From positions 141,694,645 through 141,758,644 of the forward strand of contig NC_079147.1 of assembly GCF_945859685.1 (NCBI RefSeq): a DNA stretch of 64,000 nt. Direction: 5' to 3'. The notes beneath the pieces were generated by a model. The model had not been told where the DNA came from. It made no database searches and saw only the letters and a program-made list of their open reading frames with translations. This document shows positions 32,641-45,229 of the stretch, piece after piece (position 1 is the stretch's first letter; each line of letters begins with the position of its first letter). This stretch comes from Eupeodes corollae. Taxonomy: Eukaryota; Arthropoda; Insecta; Diptera; Syrphidae. Position numbers and translations under genes: made by a program.

Positions 32641-32899
32641 TCATTGTATGTATTATGGAGAGGCAAAAAAGACTCAAGACATTTCGAAACATTTACTTAT
32701 AATTTTGGAAGAATGGTCTGTAGTAAAGTGTAATGCGTCCAATATTAGACGGATTTCGGTTTTGCACCACGTTTACTCTAGTGGATAATGCACATCTTCA
32801 AAAACGCCATTAAAGAAGACTTGGACGGAAGGAGTTTGGTTTACGGGCCTACGGGAAACCTAGCACCAATCAAGCGCATCACAGGTTCGGGGAATGTAA

Positions 32900-33356
32900 C
32901 CAAAACAAGAGGGTCCGGACTCCGATTTTGCCAATAGCCACCGCTATAGAGTCATTCTTAATGACATTTGCGTGCCTGAATTGATGGATTGTGATGGACC
33001 TTTGGTTCTTACAAGACGGGCACCGAACAATAAATTACTTTGAAGGAAACTTTTGGTGAGCGCATTATCTCTCGTCTTGTACCTTTGTGGCGTTGCTTCC
33101 AAAACCGTGCAATTCAACACCGCCGTTATATTTTTGTGGCGTTAAGTCTTAAGTCGTTGATCTATACAAATAAGCCTGAGATATTTGACGCCGTTGAAGA
33201 AAATATTCGGCGGGATAATCCTGGCAAAGTCTTAAAAAAGTGGTCAAAAGTTTTGCAGGTACTTGTCCCTGATAATGTTTAAGACAAATTCTTGGCCATA
33301 CCATTAAATTATTCTGGTTTTATTTCTTCTTGAGAACCACACGTCTAAAAAAATAC
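32900..33356 (+). mobile_element. Decayed mariner element, C-terminal part and right end (mariner copy 5)
   Basis: RYRVILNDICVPELMD at about 32935 (YRxMIxDFxxPEL block), then LKETFGERIISRLVP at 33037, VKSLIYTNKPEIFDAVEENI-like residues (LKSLIYTNKPEIFDAVEENI) at about 33150, and KVLKKWSKVL at about 33230. The right terminus CTTCTTGAGAACCACACGTC ends near 33356. The catalytic middle (WFQQDG) is missing. Upstream to about 32660 some residues may also belong to it. Confidence 0.75.
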
Positions 33357-36265
33357 ACTTTGTATTACATTTTCATTTTCAATGATAAATTAAAGCCTTA
33401 CTCTTTTCAATAACCTAAGTGCATGTAACATTTTATATTTAGTGTGCACCAGTATTTAAGTCACCTTTTCAGTAAACCTATAACCGGAACAAAATAATTT
33501 ATTTTTTATTATTCTGCAATCGAATGAATCGCTAGTTCCGCTTTGGGAATACAATTTGTTCCCGTTTTATTCTTATTCTTATACTTTTTTTATGACCATA
33601 AGAATCACCTCCAAATTCAACCCTGAATACATTGAAAAAGACTAACAAAATAAAGCAATAAAAATAACCTAAATTAAAAATAATACTCTACCTTTTTGGT
33701 AAAAACAAAATTGTATCACCTTTGCCTAACCTTAACATCCAAAGAGTGCCATAGCCACCTGTCCTGGCATATGGCATTACATGTATAGTAAATGCCGGCA
33801 AACCTACCACTGGCAACTGGCAACTGCCTTATCGGTCTTGAAATCGTTCAGAGTTCACTAAAGGTATATGTAGACAATTTTATATCTGATAAATATGGAT
33901 ACATAGAGACACAAGCTGGGTATAAAAATAAAACAACGAAAGGTCAGCGTACCGGCCACGTTCGTTTGGTCAGTTGGTCGGTCAGTCAGTCGATTTAAAA
34001 CCAAAATAAAAATACTTGTACAATATACATACAATCAAAAGAAAAACATCAATGGTCACAGAAATAGCAGCGGTCATGAACTAGTGACGCGGATTATTGA
34101 AACTCACCCTTCTTATGATGAAGGTAAGTCTGAGTGGATATGACACAGTGTTCTCATGAGTGTCGAACTATTTATAGGGCAATGTAGGCTCTGAAGAGAG
34201 GCTAACATTTTAATTTAATATTATGAACATCTTTTTATTTTTAGAAACAAAAGTTAGCTAAACAACTAATGAAGGTAGTCAAAACTTTAGTAATGCATCT
34301 AATTGATATCTAAACTGGAAGTCCAAAAATAAGGAAGTTTAAAAAATCCGTGGGGAAATATTATTACACTGGCCTTTTTATTTTATTGAATTTTCAAACC
34401 CATTCATATATTTCGGAAATCGAAGAAGTATGTAAAAGTTCCTAAAAAACAGGCTTTTGCAGTTAAAAAGCAAATAAATGAATGCATTTAGAACATGGAC
34501 CTAGTTCACTTGCAGTCTTTGCATTCTTTTGAAGTCTTTGAATTCTGTTTTCTTATGGAGTCTTAACTGATTCGAGAACAAAATATTGCAATCTTCTTAA
34601 GATTAAATAAATTAGAAAAAAATTGAGCCCCAATCTTTAGGTGAAAGTAATGAATGCAATCTTTAAGAATTCATTGGATGATTTATAATGATTGCATTCG
34701 CAAAAGATTGCATTCTTTTACAAGACAGATTCTTAGAAATAGCTATTTTTATTTGTATTTTACTCGTAAAAGTAAAAGTTCATTATAAAATATCTACACT
34801 TATCATCTTTACAAAAAAGTAAACGAACAGAACTAACGTTCCTGTCAAACTCTTTCTTGATGCTATTGCCACTACGTTTTAAGTCTTATAGCAAAAAATG
34901 TTTCATGGCATTTTCAGCTCAAACAAAAACTCTCTAATATTTTAAGTAACATCTTCTGTGTCAAAATTTTAACAGTTGCAATTTTATTTTGACATTAGCT
35001 GTCAAATGATATTATCTTTTTTCGACACTTTATGTTAGTTTTAGTGGACTCAAAGTGGAGCAGTTCGAGACTTCTGCGTGGGAACATCGTATGATGCTTT
35101 TTCACTGAATATGCGTCAGAACAAAAAGTGATGAACTATTAATATTGCATTTATTGTTTCCACTTTGAGATAGAAGCCAAGTCCGTCCCTGAAGGTTGTT
35201 GTTGGCGTTATAGTGTAGTGTCGGAGTAGATCAATAGCTGGTTAGGTAAGGTGTTTGCAAACTATGCACAGTGAACCAACTCTTGCTATAGCTATGAGCA
35301 TTGAACATAGTTGTTATGTTGGTTTGTGTATCCATCTGTCATAGTTACCGCAGTATCGTGGCTATGGCACACTACCCGCTATGTGTTTGACACTTTGTCT
35401 GTTTGATGTTTAAAGGGGAGTGTGCACAATGTTGGTTGAGCTGCAAAAGAATGTTTCTTTTTTTTTACGCTGTTCTACACATGACATATATTATTATGAA
35501 TATCTACATAGATAGACATATTTTGACGTAAAATCTATGATACAAAGGTTGGTCGATTTTATTCTGGTCTTTTTTGTTTAAGGGTTTCAAATGAAGGCAT
35601 TTATAGATATATGTACAATATATGTAACAGAGGGGGAGTGAAGGAAGGGTTTGAGTAAATGGATCCCATGGGAAGTGTTCCTTTGTAAAATATAAAACAT
35701 TTTTGAGTTCGTATACATGTGTATATAGTCTGAACTAAATGGAATTTATGTGTCGAATGGGAGCTTGAACATGCGAGTTCTCGCTTGTAAGACCAAAAAT
35801 GTAACACAGCAGAGAGGCTATGTTGTTTTTAATGAAATTAATTTCATGTAGGCTTAGCACCTTAAATACATCCCTCTTTAACCAATATTAATATGACAAA
35901 GTGAAGTGGGTTTGTTAAAAAAAATTAGGATTGTTTGTTTTTTTTTTTTCTGCAGATTATGTTCGTACTTAGGTAGCTTTTTTTTAAAGAACCTAATGTA
36001 AAATGTGGAATTTTAAAGCTTTGTTTACATTATAGCTCGTGTCTTTTGACATTTCAAAAATGCATTCAGTTTGTCAATTTGCGATATCACGTTTTAAGAA
36101 CCTATAGTACTTTGGGTTATAGTGAAGCAGCTTCTACTTTAATAGCTCAAGACTATGGTTTATTAAAAAAGGAGTATTTTAAAAGAAACACCTTTCATTG
36201 TTGAATATACACGTATGGACTTAAAAACAATATACATTTTTCGGCTTAATTTCAAATTGTTGTTT
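33357..36265. other. AT-rich spacer apart from the promoter candidate
   Basis: No transposon or coding motif recognised outside 33921-34122. Pentamer-like repeats of TGCAATCTTT and GCATTCTTTT occur near 34515-34720. A T-run lies near 35930-35950. Confidence 0.5.
33921..34122 (+). promoter_or_regulatory. Candidate core promoter and untranslated first exon
   Basis: TATAAAAATA at 33921-33930 is followed by initiator-like TCAG at 33944 and TCAGTT at 33970, a CAGTTGGTCGGTCAGTCAGTCG tract (33970-33991), and, after about 150 bp with one short upstream frame (ATGGTCACAGAAATAGCAGC, stops after 10 codons), a consensus donor GATGAAG/GTAAGT at 34122/34123. The stretch is not part of a recognised repeat. 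TATA-to-initiator spacing (25 or about 50 nt) is not ideal, so this remains a weak candidate. Confidence 0.25.
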
Positions 36266-37165
36266 TAAAACTGGTGTTCTTTTAGATGTTTAGTTTTTAA
36301 TCTGGTAATACTCTTTCCGGTGTTAGTCATTTTGACAACTGTCACTTGATTTATGTATTGTTTGAAGTTTCATAAAAAAAGACTTACTCTTAAAAATCGC
36401 TTGAAAATCGTGCTAAAATATATAACTTAAATGAAGTTTTGGTTCACGGAACGCATCGAGCACTGCCTGCAATATTTGATCGACATAATCTCCCAGAAGA
36501 GTTGGTAATGCGATCAACCATCGACCGCTTACTCTTGTCTAGTTGATAATGCGCTTCCTCATAGACCCCGTCGTCAGCAATCAGTTCGTGCAATAAAAAG
36601 AGCTGTGTTCATCTACTTAATGAAAGATTTTACAAAAAGATCTTGATTGGCGGACTAACAAAATCCAACTCGTGCTGAAATTGGAGGCGAATTATCACAC
36701 GGTCGGTTATTGGCCCAATACGAGATGGCAACTGATTCCGAAATTTGTTCAGCAATGAAGTATAGTTTTGGTTCAACGGCTACGTAAATGAGCAAAATTG
36801 TCGTACTTGGAATGATCATAATCGACAAGCCATTGTTTAATCCTAAAAAAGATACAGAAGAAATCGTTGTTCACTATTTTATCAAAAAGTAAGCTGGCTA
36901 TGATATAACAGTTGGGGCGCTATAGAGCCATTTTTTATGACTTTTTCGTGTCTAATTTGCAGGATGTTGATGTGGACAACCTTTGGTTCCAAAAAGATGG
37001 CCTTTGCTTTGCTTTGAGATTTGAAACAGCTGATTTATTGAGGTCATGTGAATTTACTTGTCAACATACAATACATCTTCAATAGCTGCAAAAAGCGGTA
37101 GAAAATTAGGCCTCTTTGTTAGAATTTATTCAAGTCAGCTGCGGCACTCAAGCGATTATAAACAA
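36266..37165 (+). mobile_element. Decayed mariner element, left end and most of the transposase (mariner copy 6)
   Basis: Left end GGTGTTCTTTTAGATGTTTA, leader CAACTGTCACTTGATTTATG, then a worn transposase: KKRLTLKNRLKIVLKYIT-like start near 36375, FDRHNLPEELV near 36475, VWFNGYVNEQNCRTWNDHNR-like residues near 36770 (FWFNGYVNEQNCRTW), and SWGAIEPFF near 36915. Its right end (37738-37795) is separated by a 570-bp antisense LINE piece. Confidence 0.75.
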
Positions 37166-37737
37166 TCTCACATGTTTAAAGGTTGAACACATCGAGCTTT
37201 AGAAAAACAGGGAAGGATTATACCGGTATACATTTTTCTAAAAATTTTGAATATCAGAATGAAAAATGAATGAAAAAAGGGTTGGGTAAAGACGGCGCGC
37301 GTTATAATTCCATCGCTTATTATTTTCAAAGCTCTTTTTTGGCTTATATCGAAAAGACTTAAATTTGTTTTAGGAACACCTGCCGAAATATGCGAGTTAT
37401 ATTCAAGTTCTAGATAAATTGAGGCTTTGTAAGCTACGGCCACATCCGAAGGGGGGAATATTTCTTGCGACGTTGGAGAAATAGTAAAACCATCGAATTT
37501 AACTTAACGAAGAATATTTTCATCAATACCAAAAACACTCCGTTTCGATTAGAGAGCTTGGTGCCAAACTCTACCAAATGGTTTCGAAATATCAAATGCA
37601 ATAATATTATCTCTTAAACGGTGTAAAGATTTGTTCTACTGGTGGGTGCCGTAAACCTTCGGATCACCGGTAGACTTATTGATAAGAAATCCATGCTACT
37701 GGTCTTTAAAAAACTCTCGTTCTTTTTTGTCATGATA
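37166..37737 (-). mobile_element. LINE RT fragment lying inside mariner copy 6, internally deleted
   Basis: Minus strand: AFDISKPFGRVWHQALLSKR (RT motif A) at about 37600-37540, FGIDENILR next, then directly VAVAYKASIYLELEYNSHIS and AGVPKTNLSLFDISQKRALK (C-terminal region) at 37440-37320. The palm section with YADD between them is missing. Same lineage as the LINE ends at 46700-47650. Its position between the two halves of a mariner copy suggests later insertion; no target duplication could be defined by eye. Confidence 0.75.
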
Positions 37738-37795
37738 TTCAATTATATGGTTTTGTTTTTCTTAAAAACCAAACGTGTCTTAAAAACGTACTTTA
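37738..37795 (+). mobile_element. Right end of mariner copy 6
   Basis: ATATGGTTTTGTTTTTCTTA followed by AAAACCAAACGTGTCTTAAA matches the family's right terminus. It completes the element starting at 36266. Confidence 0.65.
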
Positions 37796-39060
37796 GTTCG
37801 TTTTATTTTTGACTGAATAATTGACATTTTTAAAAATTTCATAAATCATTTCTTTCCCATTTTAACCAAAAACGAATAATTTTTCCAAAACTCAAAAGTA
37901 AATAGCTTCGTTATCAATGATAAATCTCTTGCGTCAAGAAAATCTTCAACAAAATCCACCTTTTTCAGCTTAGATAAAATAAAAGAATATATGAAACTCA
38001 TTTATCATTGCGCACAAACTTTTTTCAAACTCTTAGTTAGATGAAAGTACCTACGTATCTATCTAGTATCTATGCATTTATATATTATTTGCTTTGTTTT
38101 AATTAATCTCTGTTGGAGCAATTAAAATTTTAACACAATTCCAAGATGAGATTTTTCTCGTGCCAAGACACAAAAACAAAAAATAAAATCGAAAAATTAA
38201 CAAAACAAACAACAAACATCAACAAAAAGGAGCGATTATCTTTTCTAACAAATTTTAACACAACACCATCAGAGACATCTTCATCAGCATTTGTGAACTA
38301 GAAATAAGAAGAGACGTTCAAGAGTTGTATGTTGTATCTTATGCCACTTAGCCTCTATAGAAGCATCGTGCAATCTAAATGCCCTGAATTTTGTTGTTGG
38401 TATTTAATTACATAACGGTATCTATTCATTCAGAGATATATAGATACCTACCTACGAATGTATGAGCTACAGATCCGAGATTTTACATATACATACAAAA
38501 TACATACATGGATATATGTAAGTAGGTATAATATTTCTTCCCTATTGTCATTTAGCATTGTTTGCTTCATGACACTTGCCACACCATCCACTTGCCTCCG
38601 TCATCATCGTCGGTCTTGTCCGTCGTCGTCATTCTGACAATTCGAGAAAACAGTTGAAACAGGCGCTGGAGCTGCTGCACTCTCGAGCAAAGCTGTGGAA
38701 ATATCTCAGCCGAATTTCCCAGTTGAATTCATCGTTCTTCTCGTTTAAGCATCATCATCATCATTATCATCATCATGGCGGTGATAATCACCGTTGCCAT
38801 TGCCATATCATATCGTAGTCGCAGTTGCAGTTGTAGTCATCATCGTCGTCGTTTAGTGGCTTCAACATTCAACATTAGCAACTTTCCAAAGTGAAGTGCG
38901 AAAAAACGGAACGAAATGAGCGTTAATGGGAGGACATAGACAACATAGCCATGGTGGTAGGTACATGGATCAACCACTTGAAGTTTAAAAAAAATAAAAA
39001 AAACGTTAAAGAAAATTGCAATGAAACAGAAAAACAAAAGAATGCAGGACTAATGTTATA
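37796..39060. other. AT-rich spacer with one GC-richer patch and (CAT)n
   Basis: The patch 38570-38850 is GC-richer and has (CAT)n at about 38750-38778 plus CGTCGTCGTC near 38845. The 80-codon frame at 38576-38818 runs into poly-His and lacks a recognisable domain; it may be untranslated or intronic sequence. Confidence 0.45.
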
Positions 39061-39069
39061 CGGTTATTC

Positions 39070-40625
39070 CATGAGTTAGGTTACCTATGCGGTTTATGTG
39101 GGGTGACCAGACCATCATGAAATATTTTCAGTGCTATAGTTCTTTTGAATCGACAAGCAGATCCTGCCAAACAACAGGTACGCAAAGTGCCGCTGTTAAG
39201 AGAAGGAGAAGAGGACACCGACTTCTTAGTAGAACAGAGAGGGACCCAAAAAGAGCGCTGTCGAAGAAATTCAGTGCATCGACCTCAAACTGAAGGCTAG
39301 AAGCGTTCAAGAAACTTGCCATCACCATAGCAGAACCATAGTCAATACTGAAGATATGGAAGACCGCTTTTGTAGACTCTATAACAGCGGTGACGCACGG
39401 TAGAACGGAATTCCGCTAATAGAAATTCCAAGCAACATAAAAGACGAAAACGAACAATCCCGTCTTCTCGGCTCAGACGAAGTCAAGATTAACCAAGCCG
39501 TTGAGGCAGATGGTTTAAATAACAAGCGTTAGGTAATTCAACAAATATGGCCGGAAGAAAGCATTCCCAATGAATGGAACCTAAGTATTGTTTGCCCGAC
39601 ATGGAAAAAAGAAGACCCTAATAGCTTGATAAACTATAGGAGAATCAGTCTTCTTAACATCGCATGTAAAATCTTCTCTACCGCAATATATAAACGTCTT
39701 AAGCCCAGCCTTAACAACCTGATTTAACATAATTGCCAAATTCGTCTATTTGTGCAGGACAGAGTTGTAAAAACTGCAGTATTTTTGGGACTGCAGTTAA
39801 GTCACGAATAAGACTTTTTTTAATTAGTCTTTTAACTTACAAAAGTACTTTAACTGCAAAAAAACAGTCAGCAGTCAGTACTTAGAACCTTCGCTGCTCT
39901 GTAAAGGTTCAAAAAAAAACTTAATCGGACCTTTTAAAGCCAAAAAGAGGCTTAAAATGAGATGATGCACTATCAAATGATTTCTTTAACATCAAGCTTG
40001 AAAGAATATTGCCGAGTTCAGCAGTGTAGGCTCTAAACCTATCCAATTTTTCGCATATGTTAATGATATTGAAAGAGTTGGAACAACTCAGGTTGATGTT
40101 GTTGGACCTTTTGTGAGTATTAAAACAGAGACGGAATAGGCTTAATGCTTAATGATTCAAGACGAAGTACATTCTGTCATTAAAAAAGAATCTAGTCAAA
40201 ATATTTCCATCGACAGACGTAACTTTCGGGTAGTTAAGGACTTTGTCTGTCTGGCCTCCGGTATAAATGCAGAAAAATTACTCTTGTTAATTTCTTTTTA
40301 CTCTGTTTTTTTGGACTAAGAAAGCCCAAGGAAAAGTCCTCTCTCACTATACAAAAACCTCATCAAATATGTCCTACTATATGGTGAAGAAGCTAAGATA
40401 AGCCAAGAGTGGATAACACCTTGGACCGTTTCGAGAGAAAAGTTATTCTCGTATTTTACGGTCCCGCATGCATTGAAGGTGAGTGGAGAAAAAGATGGAA
40501 CAACGAGCTGTTTGTACAGTTCAGTGACAAAGGCTTCAACAGTGGGTTAAAAGTCTAACGGTTGAGATGGCTGGTTCATGTAGAGTGCAATGCTCCGGCA
40601 TGGTTGAGACCGATCTAGGTGGAGT
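39070..40625 (+). mobile_element. Decayed RTE/R4-like LINE, RT region with internal loss
   Basis: Pieces in order: QIWPEESIPNEWNLSIVCPT at about 39545; WKKEDPNSLINYRRISLLNI at about 39605; ACKIFSTAIYKRLKPSLNNL at about 39662; worn palm IQFFAYVNDIERVGTTQVDV (from FADDID) at about 40048; NISIDRRNFRVVKDFVCLAS at about 40203; the end CNAPAWLRPI-like near 40590. The region between 39740 and 39960 is a gap with poly-A-like sequence. Catalytic YADD is altered (AYVND), so it is dead. Same lineage as 18590-18712. Confidence 0.75.
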
Positions 40626-41447
40626 AGTTTGTTGGGTGAGACACTTATAGTTCGCATAGGAATGTAGCATCAGTAAGTAAGCTATTTTTTTGAGTGGAAA
40701 GTACCCTACATTGTTTTTTAACATCCATTTCTTTCTTAGAAACTGGACTGAAAATGTACGACAAGCTTTCATGTTTATAAATTTTGACAAAATGGTCACC
40801 TAATAGTCTTTGAAAATCGAGGAGTCATGATGGTTTGTTATTTTTATACCTTTAACCATATCTACGAGTATATGCCTTACAGGTGTGTTAGATGCTTTAA
40901 TGTTTTCGCTAAGCGTCTGGGGAAAAATACAAACCGAAACGAATGTGAGATATCTATACCTTACCTTACCTTACCTACATAACTCTTAACTGAGATTGAA
41001 ATTTAAGTTTAACCGAACTGTTAACTGATTAGCTATTGTAGAAATGTGAGCTTTAAACAGCAAAAATTTGGCGGGTGGCTTTGAAGTGAAAATGTTTAAA
41101 GCAGTTGCACTAATTACTTGAATATTTTAATTTATTTTTTGTTTTTAAGTAAAACAATGAACTTTTCTTTAAGGTGTTTAATAGAGCAGTATTAAAAAAG
41201 AAGTGTATATGAAGGCTTACATACTCGCATATAGCGTACCTAAAGCTGGTTAAACATTTCATTTAAAAAGTGTGTTAACAGCGTATATTTAACGGTAATA
41301 CTATATTCATGTTGTTAATTTTTAATTAAATTTGAAGAATTTAAAATATTTTGCCATAAATTAAATTTATGAAATCTTAATATTTTAAAAAGGTATTTAA
41401 AAATATGGCATGGAAAAATGTTAACAAATTGTAAATAAAAAAAAATA
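40626..41447. other. AT-rich spacer, nothing recognised
   Basis: No coding or repeat signal beyond short T/A runs and a TACCTTACCTTACCTTACCT tetranucleotide-like tract near 40957-40977. Confidence 0.5.
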
Positions 41448-41634
41448 AATTGGGTGGCGCGACAGTCCGTTGAGAACCAAGGCCTAGTGACTTACAACTC
41501 TCAACCAATCCTGTGTGCGAGTAATGTTGTCAGGAATGGAGGGGACCTACAGTTTATATGCCGACTCCGAACGGCTAATTTTGAGAAAGCACTTTTTCAT
41601 GACAATAGTTACTCTTGGAGAATTTGTCAATTCC
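41448..41634 (-). mobile_element. tRNA-derived SINE, 5'-truncated, antisense (copy 7)
   Basis: From the low-coordinate end: AAATTGGGTGGCGCGACAGT, CTTACAACTCTCAACC, GTCAGGAATGGAGGGGACCT, GGAGAATTTGTCAATTCC. The tRNA-like head is absent beyond 41634, as expected from 5' truncation. Preceded by an A-rich stretch (41438-41447) consistent with the tail. Confidence 0.85.
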
Positions 41635-41889
41635 AAACAAATTGTAAATGTTTTTATTTAAAAACCCATAGTTAAGGTAGCTGTCATCGTTTGACATTTG
41701 ACAAGTAATACACGTCATTACTATAAATGGAACGATACACGTTACAACAATTTGTAAAACTTACTACAAAATGGTGTTTCAAAAGTAACCTACGTGTTAT
41801 TTCTCGAAGAGTCGACCAAAATGCTGTCTTTTCGTAAACCAACAATGTGTTCATTTCGGTCACGTGAAAGATAAAGTAATGGACATTAT

Positions 41890-42412
41890 TTCTTTGCATT
41901 TGATTTTTAATGTGGAAATACTTTTTTCTGAGTTGGTCTTCTTGACAGCTGCCATTTGATTAAGTACCAGTTTGGTTTGTCTTAGCCTTACTAAAGCAAA
42001 TTTATTACACAAAATAATGATTCGATTCGCGCTTTGAAACAAAACAATACATTTATTGAAGGAAACTTGGAGGTCGGTAGTGTGGCTTCCAATATCTTGT
42101 GACATAACTTCGCTGGACTATTTTCTATGGTTATGTGAAGTCGCATGTGACGCCGATTAGACCCTGACAATTAAAGAATATTTGGAGTGTTATTGACGAA
42201 ATTCAGCCACAAAGTAGAGTGTACGGTAAACACTGTTCGAAAATTGGGCCTTTCGACTAGAATTCATTCGAGCTGGTCGTGGCAGCTTCTTTTCCGAAAT
42301 CATGTTTAAAATATAATAACAAATTCGTACCTTTATAATTTAGCTTAATTTTTGGCCTTGACATTAAATTATGTGCGTTTTATTTCTTCTTGAAAAACAC
42401 ACGTCTAAAAAA
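41890..42412 (+). mobile_element. Internally deleted mariner copy with right end (mariner copy 7)
   Basis: Leader CTTGACAGCTGCCATTTGAT and CAGTTTGGTTTGTC, then ACATTTATTGAAGGAAACTT (deletion junction as in copies 2 and 3), and the frame TLFENWAFRLEFIRAGRGSF followed by FSEIMFKI at about 42230-42310, the transposase C-terminus. Right end TTCTTCTTGAAAAACACACG to about 42412. Confidence 0.75.
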
Positions 42413-42734
42413 ATACTAATTAGATACCAATACTTAACATGTGATTTAAAAACATAACATAACAATTTATAAGGTTATGAACGATATGTACGCACAAATG
42501 AACGAATTGTTCTTGAAACATTCCTGGAAAAGGATATGGACCATAGAAAAGGTTATAGTGATTCAAGATCTAGTCAAGCAAAACACTTATAGCAACAAAA
42601 CTTAAAACATTTCGGCAACACATGCAGTGCAATATCTTAATAAGCAAAAAATCCCTGATCGTATAGTCTTAGTAAGACGTTAAATAGCTTATAGAATTCA
42701 TCAATAAATGGACTATCTAGGTTAGGTTAGGTAA

Positions 42735-45140
42735 TAGTGGCTGTCCAAAATGGAAATGGATACACTTGGCCCATTGTGATACTATATGAATCTTGAGGCT
42801 TCCTCCTAAGCTCAATGGAACCAGCTTGAGTCCCTTTCGAAACGTGAGAGGCTGATTATACCGATATGATTTAGATCGTTTAGATCGTTAAAGAAGAATT
42901 CTCCTAGGTAATACTTGATTTTCGAGCTAGAGCAGGGCATGTGCAGAGAAGAAGAAGAACCGTTTCTTCCTCTTCCTCGTCCATACAGCTTCTGCAAAAA
43001 CATTTGTGAATACGCCTAGTCGCGTGGCGTGCTTTCCTATTAGACAGTGTCCGGTTATGACACCTTTTATCGAGCTTATATGCGATCTGCTTAGAACGAG
43101 CAACCTTGAACGTTTTAAATCCAGTGTTGGCCAGATGTTTTTTGTGACTTGACACGTGGTGATGTTGTAACACCTGATGCCCGCCCTCCTCACAGCATCT
43201 TGCGTTGGCAGCAGTTTACAAGTAGCGATTGGTATGCCAGTACTCGCCAGTTACCTGTCATGTCTCTATGGCGCCATCTCCATTAAAGATGATCGACAGT
43301 TATGGACTTTTATAAAGTTTGTAGTGACAGAGTCCAGAGATTTGATAGCGGCCTGGCTATCAGAGAAAATACGGATATCAAATGTTAATATCACCTTTTC
43401 TTTGAGCCAAAACAAGACTTCTTTTATCGCCAAAAATTCCGCCTGGAACACGCTACAATGATTGGGAAGGCGGAATTAGAGACTTAATTTCAGTCGTTCA
43501 GAGTACACAACTCCACCAACCCCTTCTTTTGTTTTTGACCCATCTGTGTAAAAATGGATTGACTCTTCCTCCCAGAATGTCCTATCCTCCCAAAACGATC
43601 TGGGAGTTATAGAAATCTGGAAGTTTCTGGCGAATTGTAGTTGGGGGATGGTGTAGTCTGTGTGCTTTGGAGTTGATTCTAAGTACCTTAGAATTACGGA
43701 GTGGCCAATGTTGTTGTTAGTCCACTGCGTAAGCTTTGAGGCGAATAGCAGAGCTTGCAGATATTTGTTTGCTAAATATGTCAACAGGTGTAAGGTAGAG
43801 CAAGTTTTCCAGTGCCGCAGACAGGGTCGTGCGAAGCGATCCGCTTATACATAGGCAATCTGAACGTTGGACTTTATTTAGCTTCTCTAAAGCAGTCCAC
43901 CATACTGCCACACCGTACGTTAAAATCGGCCTGATAACCAATAGCTTTGTTGCAAGAAAAGAGAGCTATAGTAGCTTTTTTGACTCTTTCATGTACGTTG
44001 CGTTTCCAATTTAGGTTTTTGTGTAAGACAAGAACCAAGTGTTTAGCCTCGTCTGAGAATTTTAATTGGATTCCTTTAATATAGGGTGGGTTGACAAATG
44101 GAATTTTGTATCTCCTTAATAATAAGACCACATCGGTTTTGTGTGGGTTAACACCCAGTCCACACCGATCAGCCCAAAGTATTAGTCTGTCTAAGGCATT
44201 TTGTAAGAGTTCTTTTAGGATGTTAAGATGCTTTCCTGAAACTGCTATAGCAACGTCGTCGTCTGCATAGGCTATCACTTTGAAACCCTCCGCATCCAGA
44301 CTAGTTAGGATTTCATTCACCACTTGGTTCCAGGGGAGAGGGGATAGAGTTAATTATTCTGCTAGTAAGCATTAAATACCTTGAATGTCAAGGAAAGCAA
44401 CCATAGTGAACTCTTTATGATGGAGGGAATATTCGATGGTGCGTACTAAAGTATGTAACGCTGTTTCCACCGATTTACTTTTACAGTAGGCATGTTGAGA
44501 CGGAGACAGAAGTCTTGTATCGTGCCCTTAAATGGATATCAATTAATCTTTCCAAGGTCTTAAGAAGGAATGATGATAGACTTATAGGTCGCAGATCTTT
44601 AGGATTGACTTGGGAGCATTTACCTGCTTTAGGTATAAAAACAACTTTAACTTCTCTCCATGCCGAGGGAACATGGACCAGGGAAAGACAGCTGGCCTCA
44701 GGCATTGGTGCAATTATATCAGAAGTCTCTTGTAATTCGGCTGGTATTATTCCATCTGGTCCTGCAGATTTAAATGGTTTGAAGCTGTTGAGAGCCCATT
44801 GTAGCTAAACCCTTGTGATCAGACTTTGTGGATATGTTGTATTTGAACTTGAACGTATATAATTGTTGCAAGTTTCGGTAAGAGAACTACCAGGAAAGTG
44901 AGTGTCCAATAGTAAGTTCAGCGATTCATTACTTGAATTTGTCCAGGAGCCGTCTGCATTTTTCAAGCAGCATGGCATAGCTGGAATAGTTGAAAGAATT
45001 TTCCGTAACCTAGAGGCTTCAGAAGTTTCTTTTATCGTGCCACAGAAGGATCGCCAAGAAGATCGCTTGGATTTCCTTAGTGCCTTCTTGTAGATTCTTA
45101 GGGATTCTTTGTAGGAGTCCCAGTGGACTATCTAACACTT
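42735..45140 (-). mobile_element. LINE with RT and RNase H domains, internally deleted
   Basis: Minus strand in order: AWREVKVVFIPKAGKCSQVN at about 44670; PKDLRPISLSSFLLKTLERL (RT motif 1-2) at about 44605; SKSVETALHTLVRTIEYSLH and MVAFLDIQG (motif A) at about 44475-44380; then a jump to VIAYADDDVAIAVSGKHLNI (catalytic YADD, with one extra Asp) at about 44285; CGLGVNPHKTDVVLLLRR at about 44160; thumb KHLVLVLHKNLNWKRN; RNase H with IHFYTDGSKTKEGVGGVVYS at about 43555 and FQAEFLAIKE, IRIFSDSQAAIKSL at about 43450-43330 (catalytic D-E-D). The tail runs to about 42735 at TTAGGTTAGG. About 250-300 bp around motif B are deleted. Clade: I/R1/LOA group by its RNase H. Confidence 0.88.
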
Positions 45141-45164
45141 AAAGAATTTTCAAACCAGACCAGT

Positions 45165-45225
45165 AAGTCTTGAGATTGGTGCGTTCAAACAAGCAAGCAA
45201 ACAAACAAACAAACTCTTCAGCTTC
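45165..45225 (-). repeat. Repeat R2 fragment with (CAAA) microsatellite
   Basis: TCTTGAGATTGGTGCGTTCA followed by AACAAGCAAGCAAACAAACA is the reverse complement of the R2 start at 25418 (GTTTGCTTGTTTGAACGCTC). Confidence 0.6.
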
Positions 45226-45229
45226 TATA

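Noticed and set aside
38576..38818. 80-codon frame with a poly-His stretch
   Set aside because: The poly-His comes from a (CAT)n tract; no domain and no convincing splice sites, so left as non-coding.
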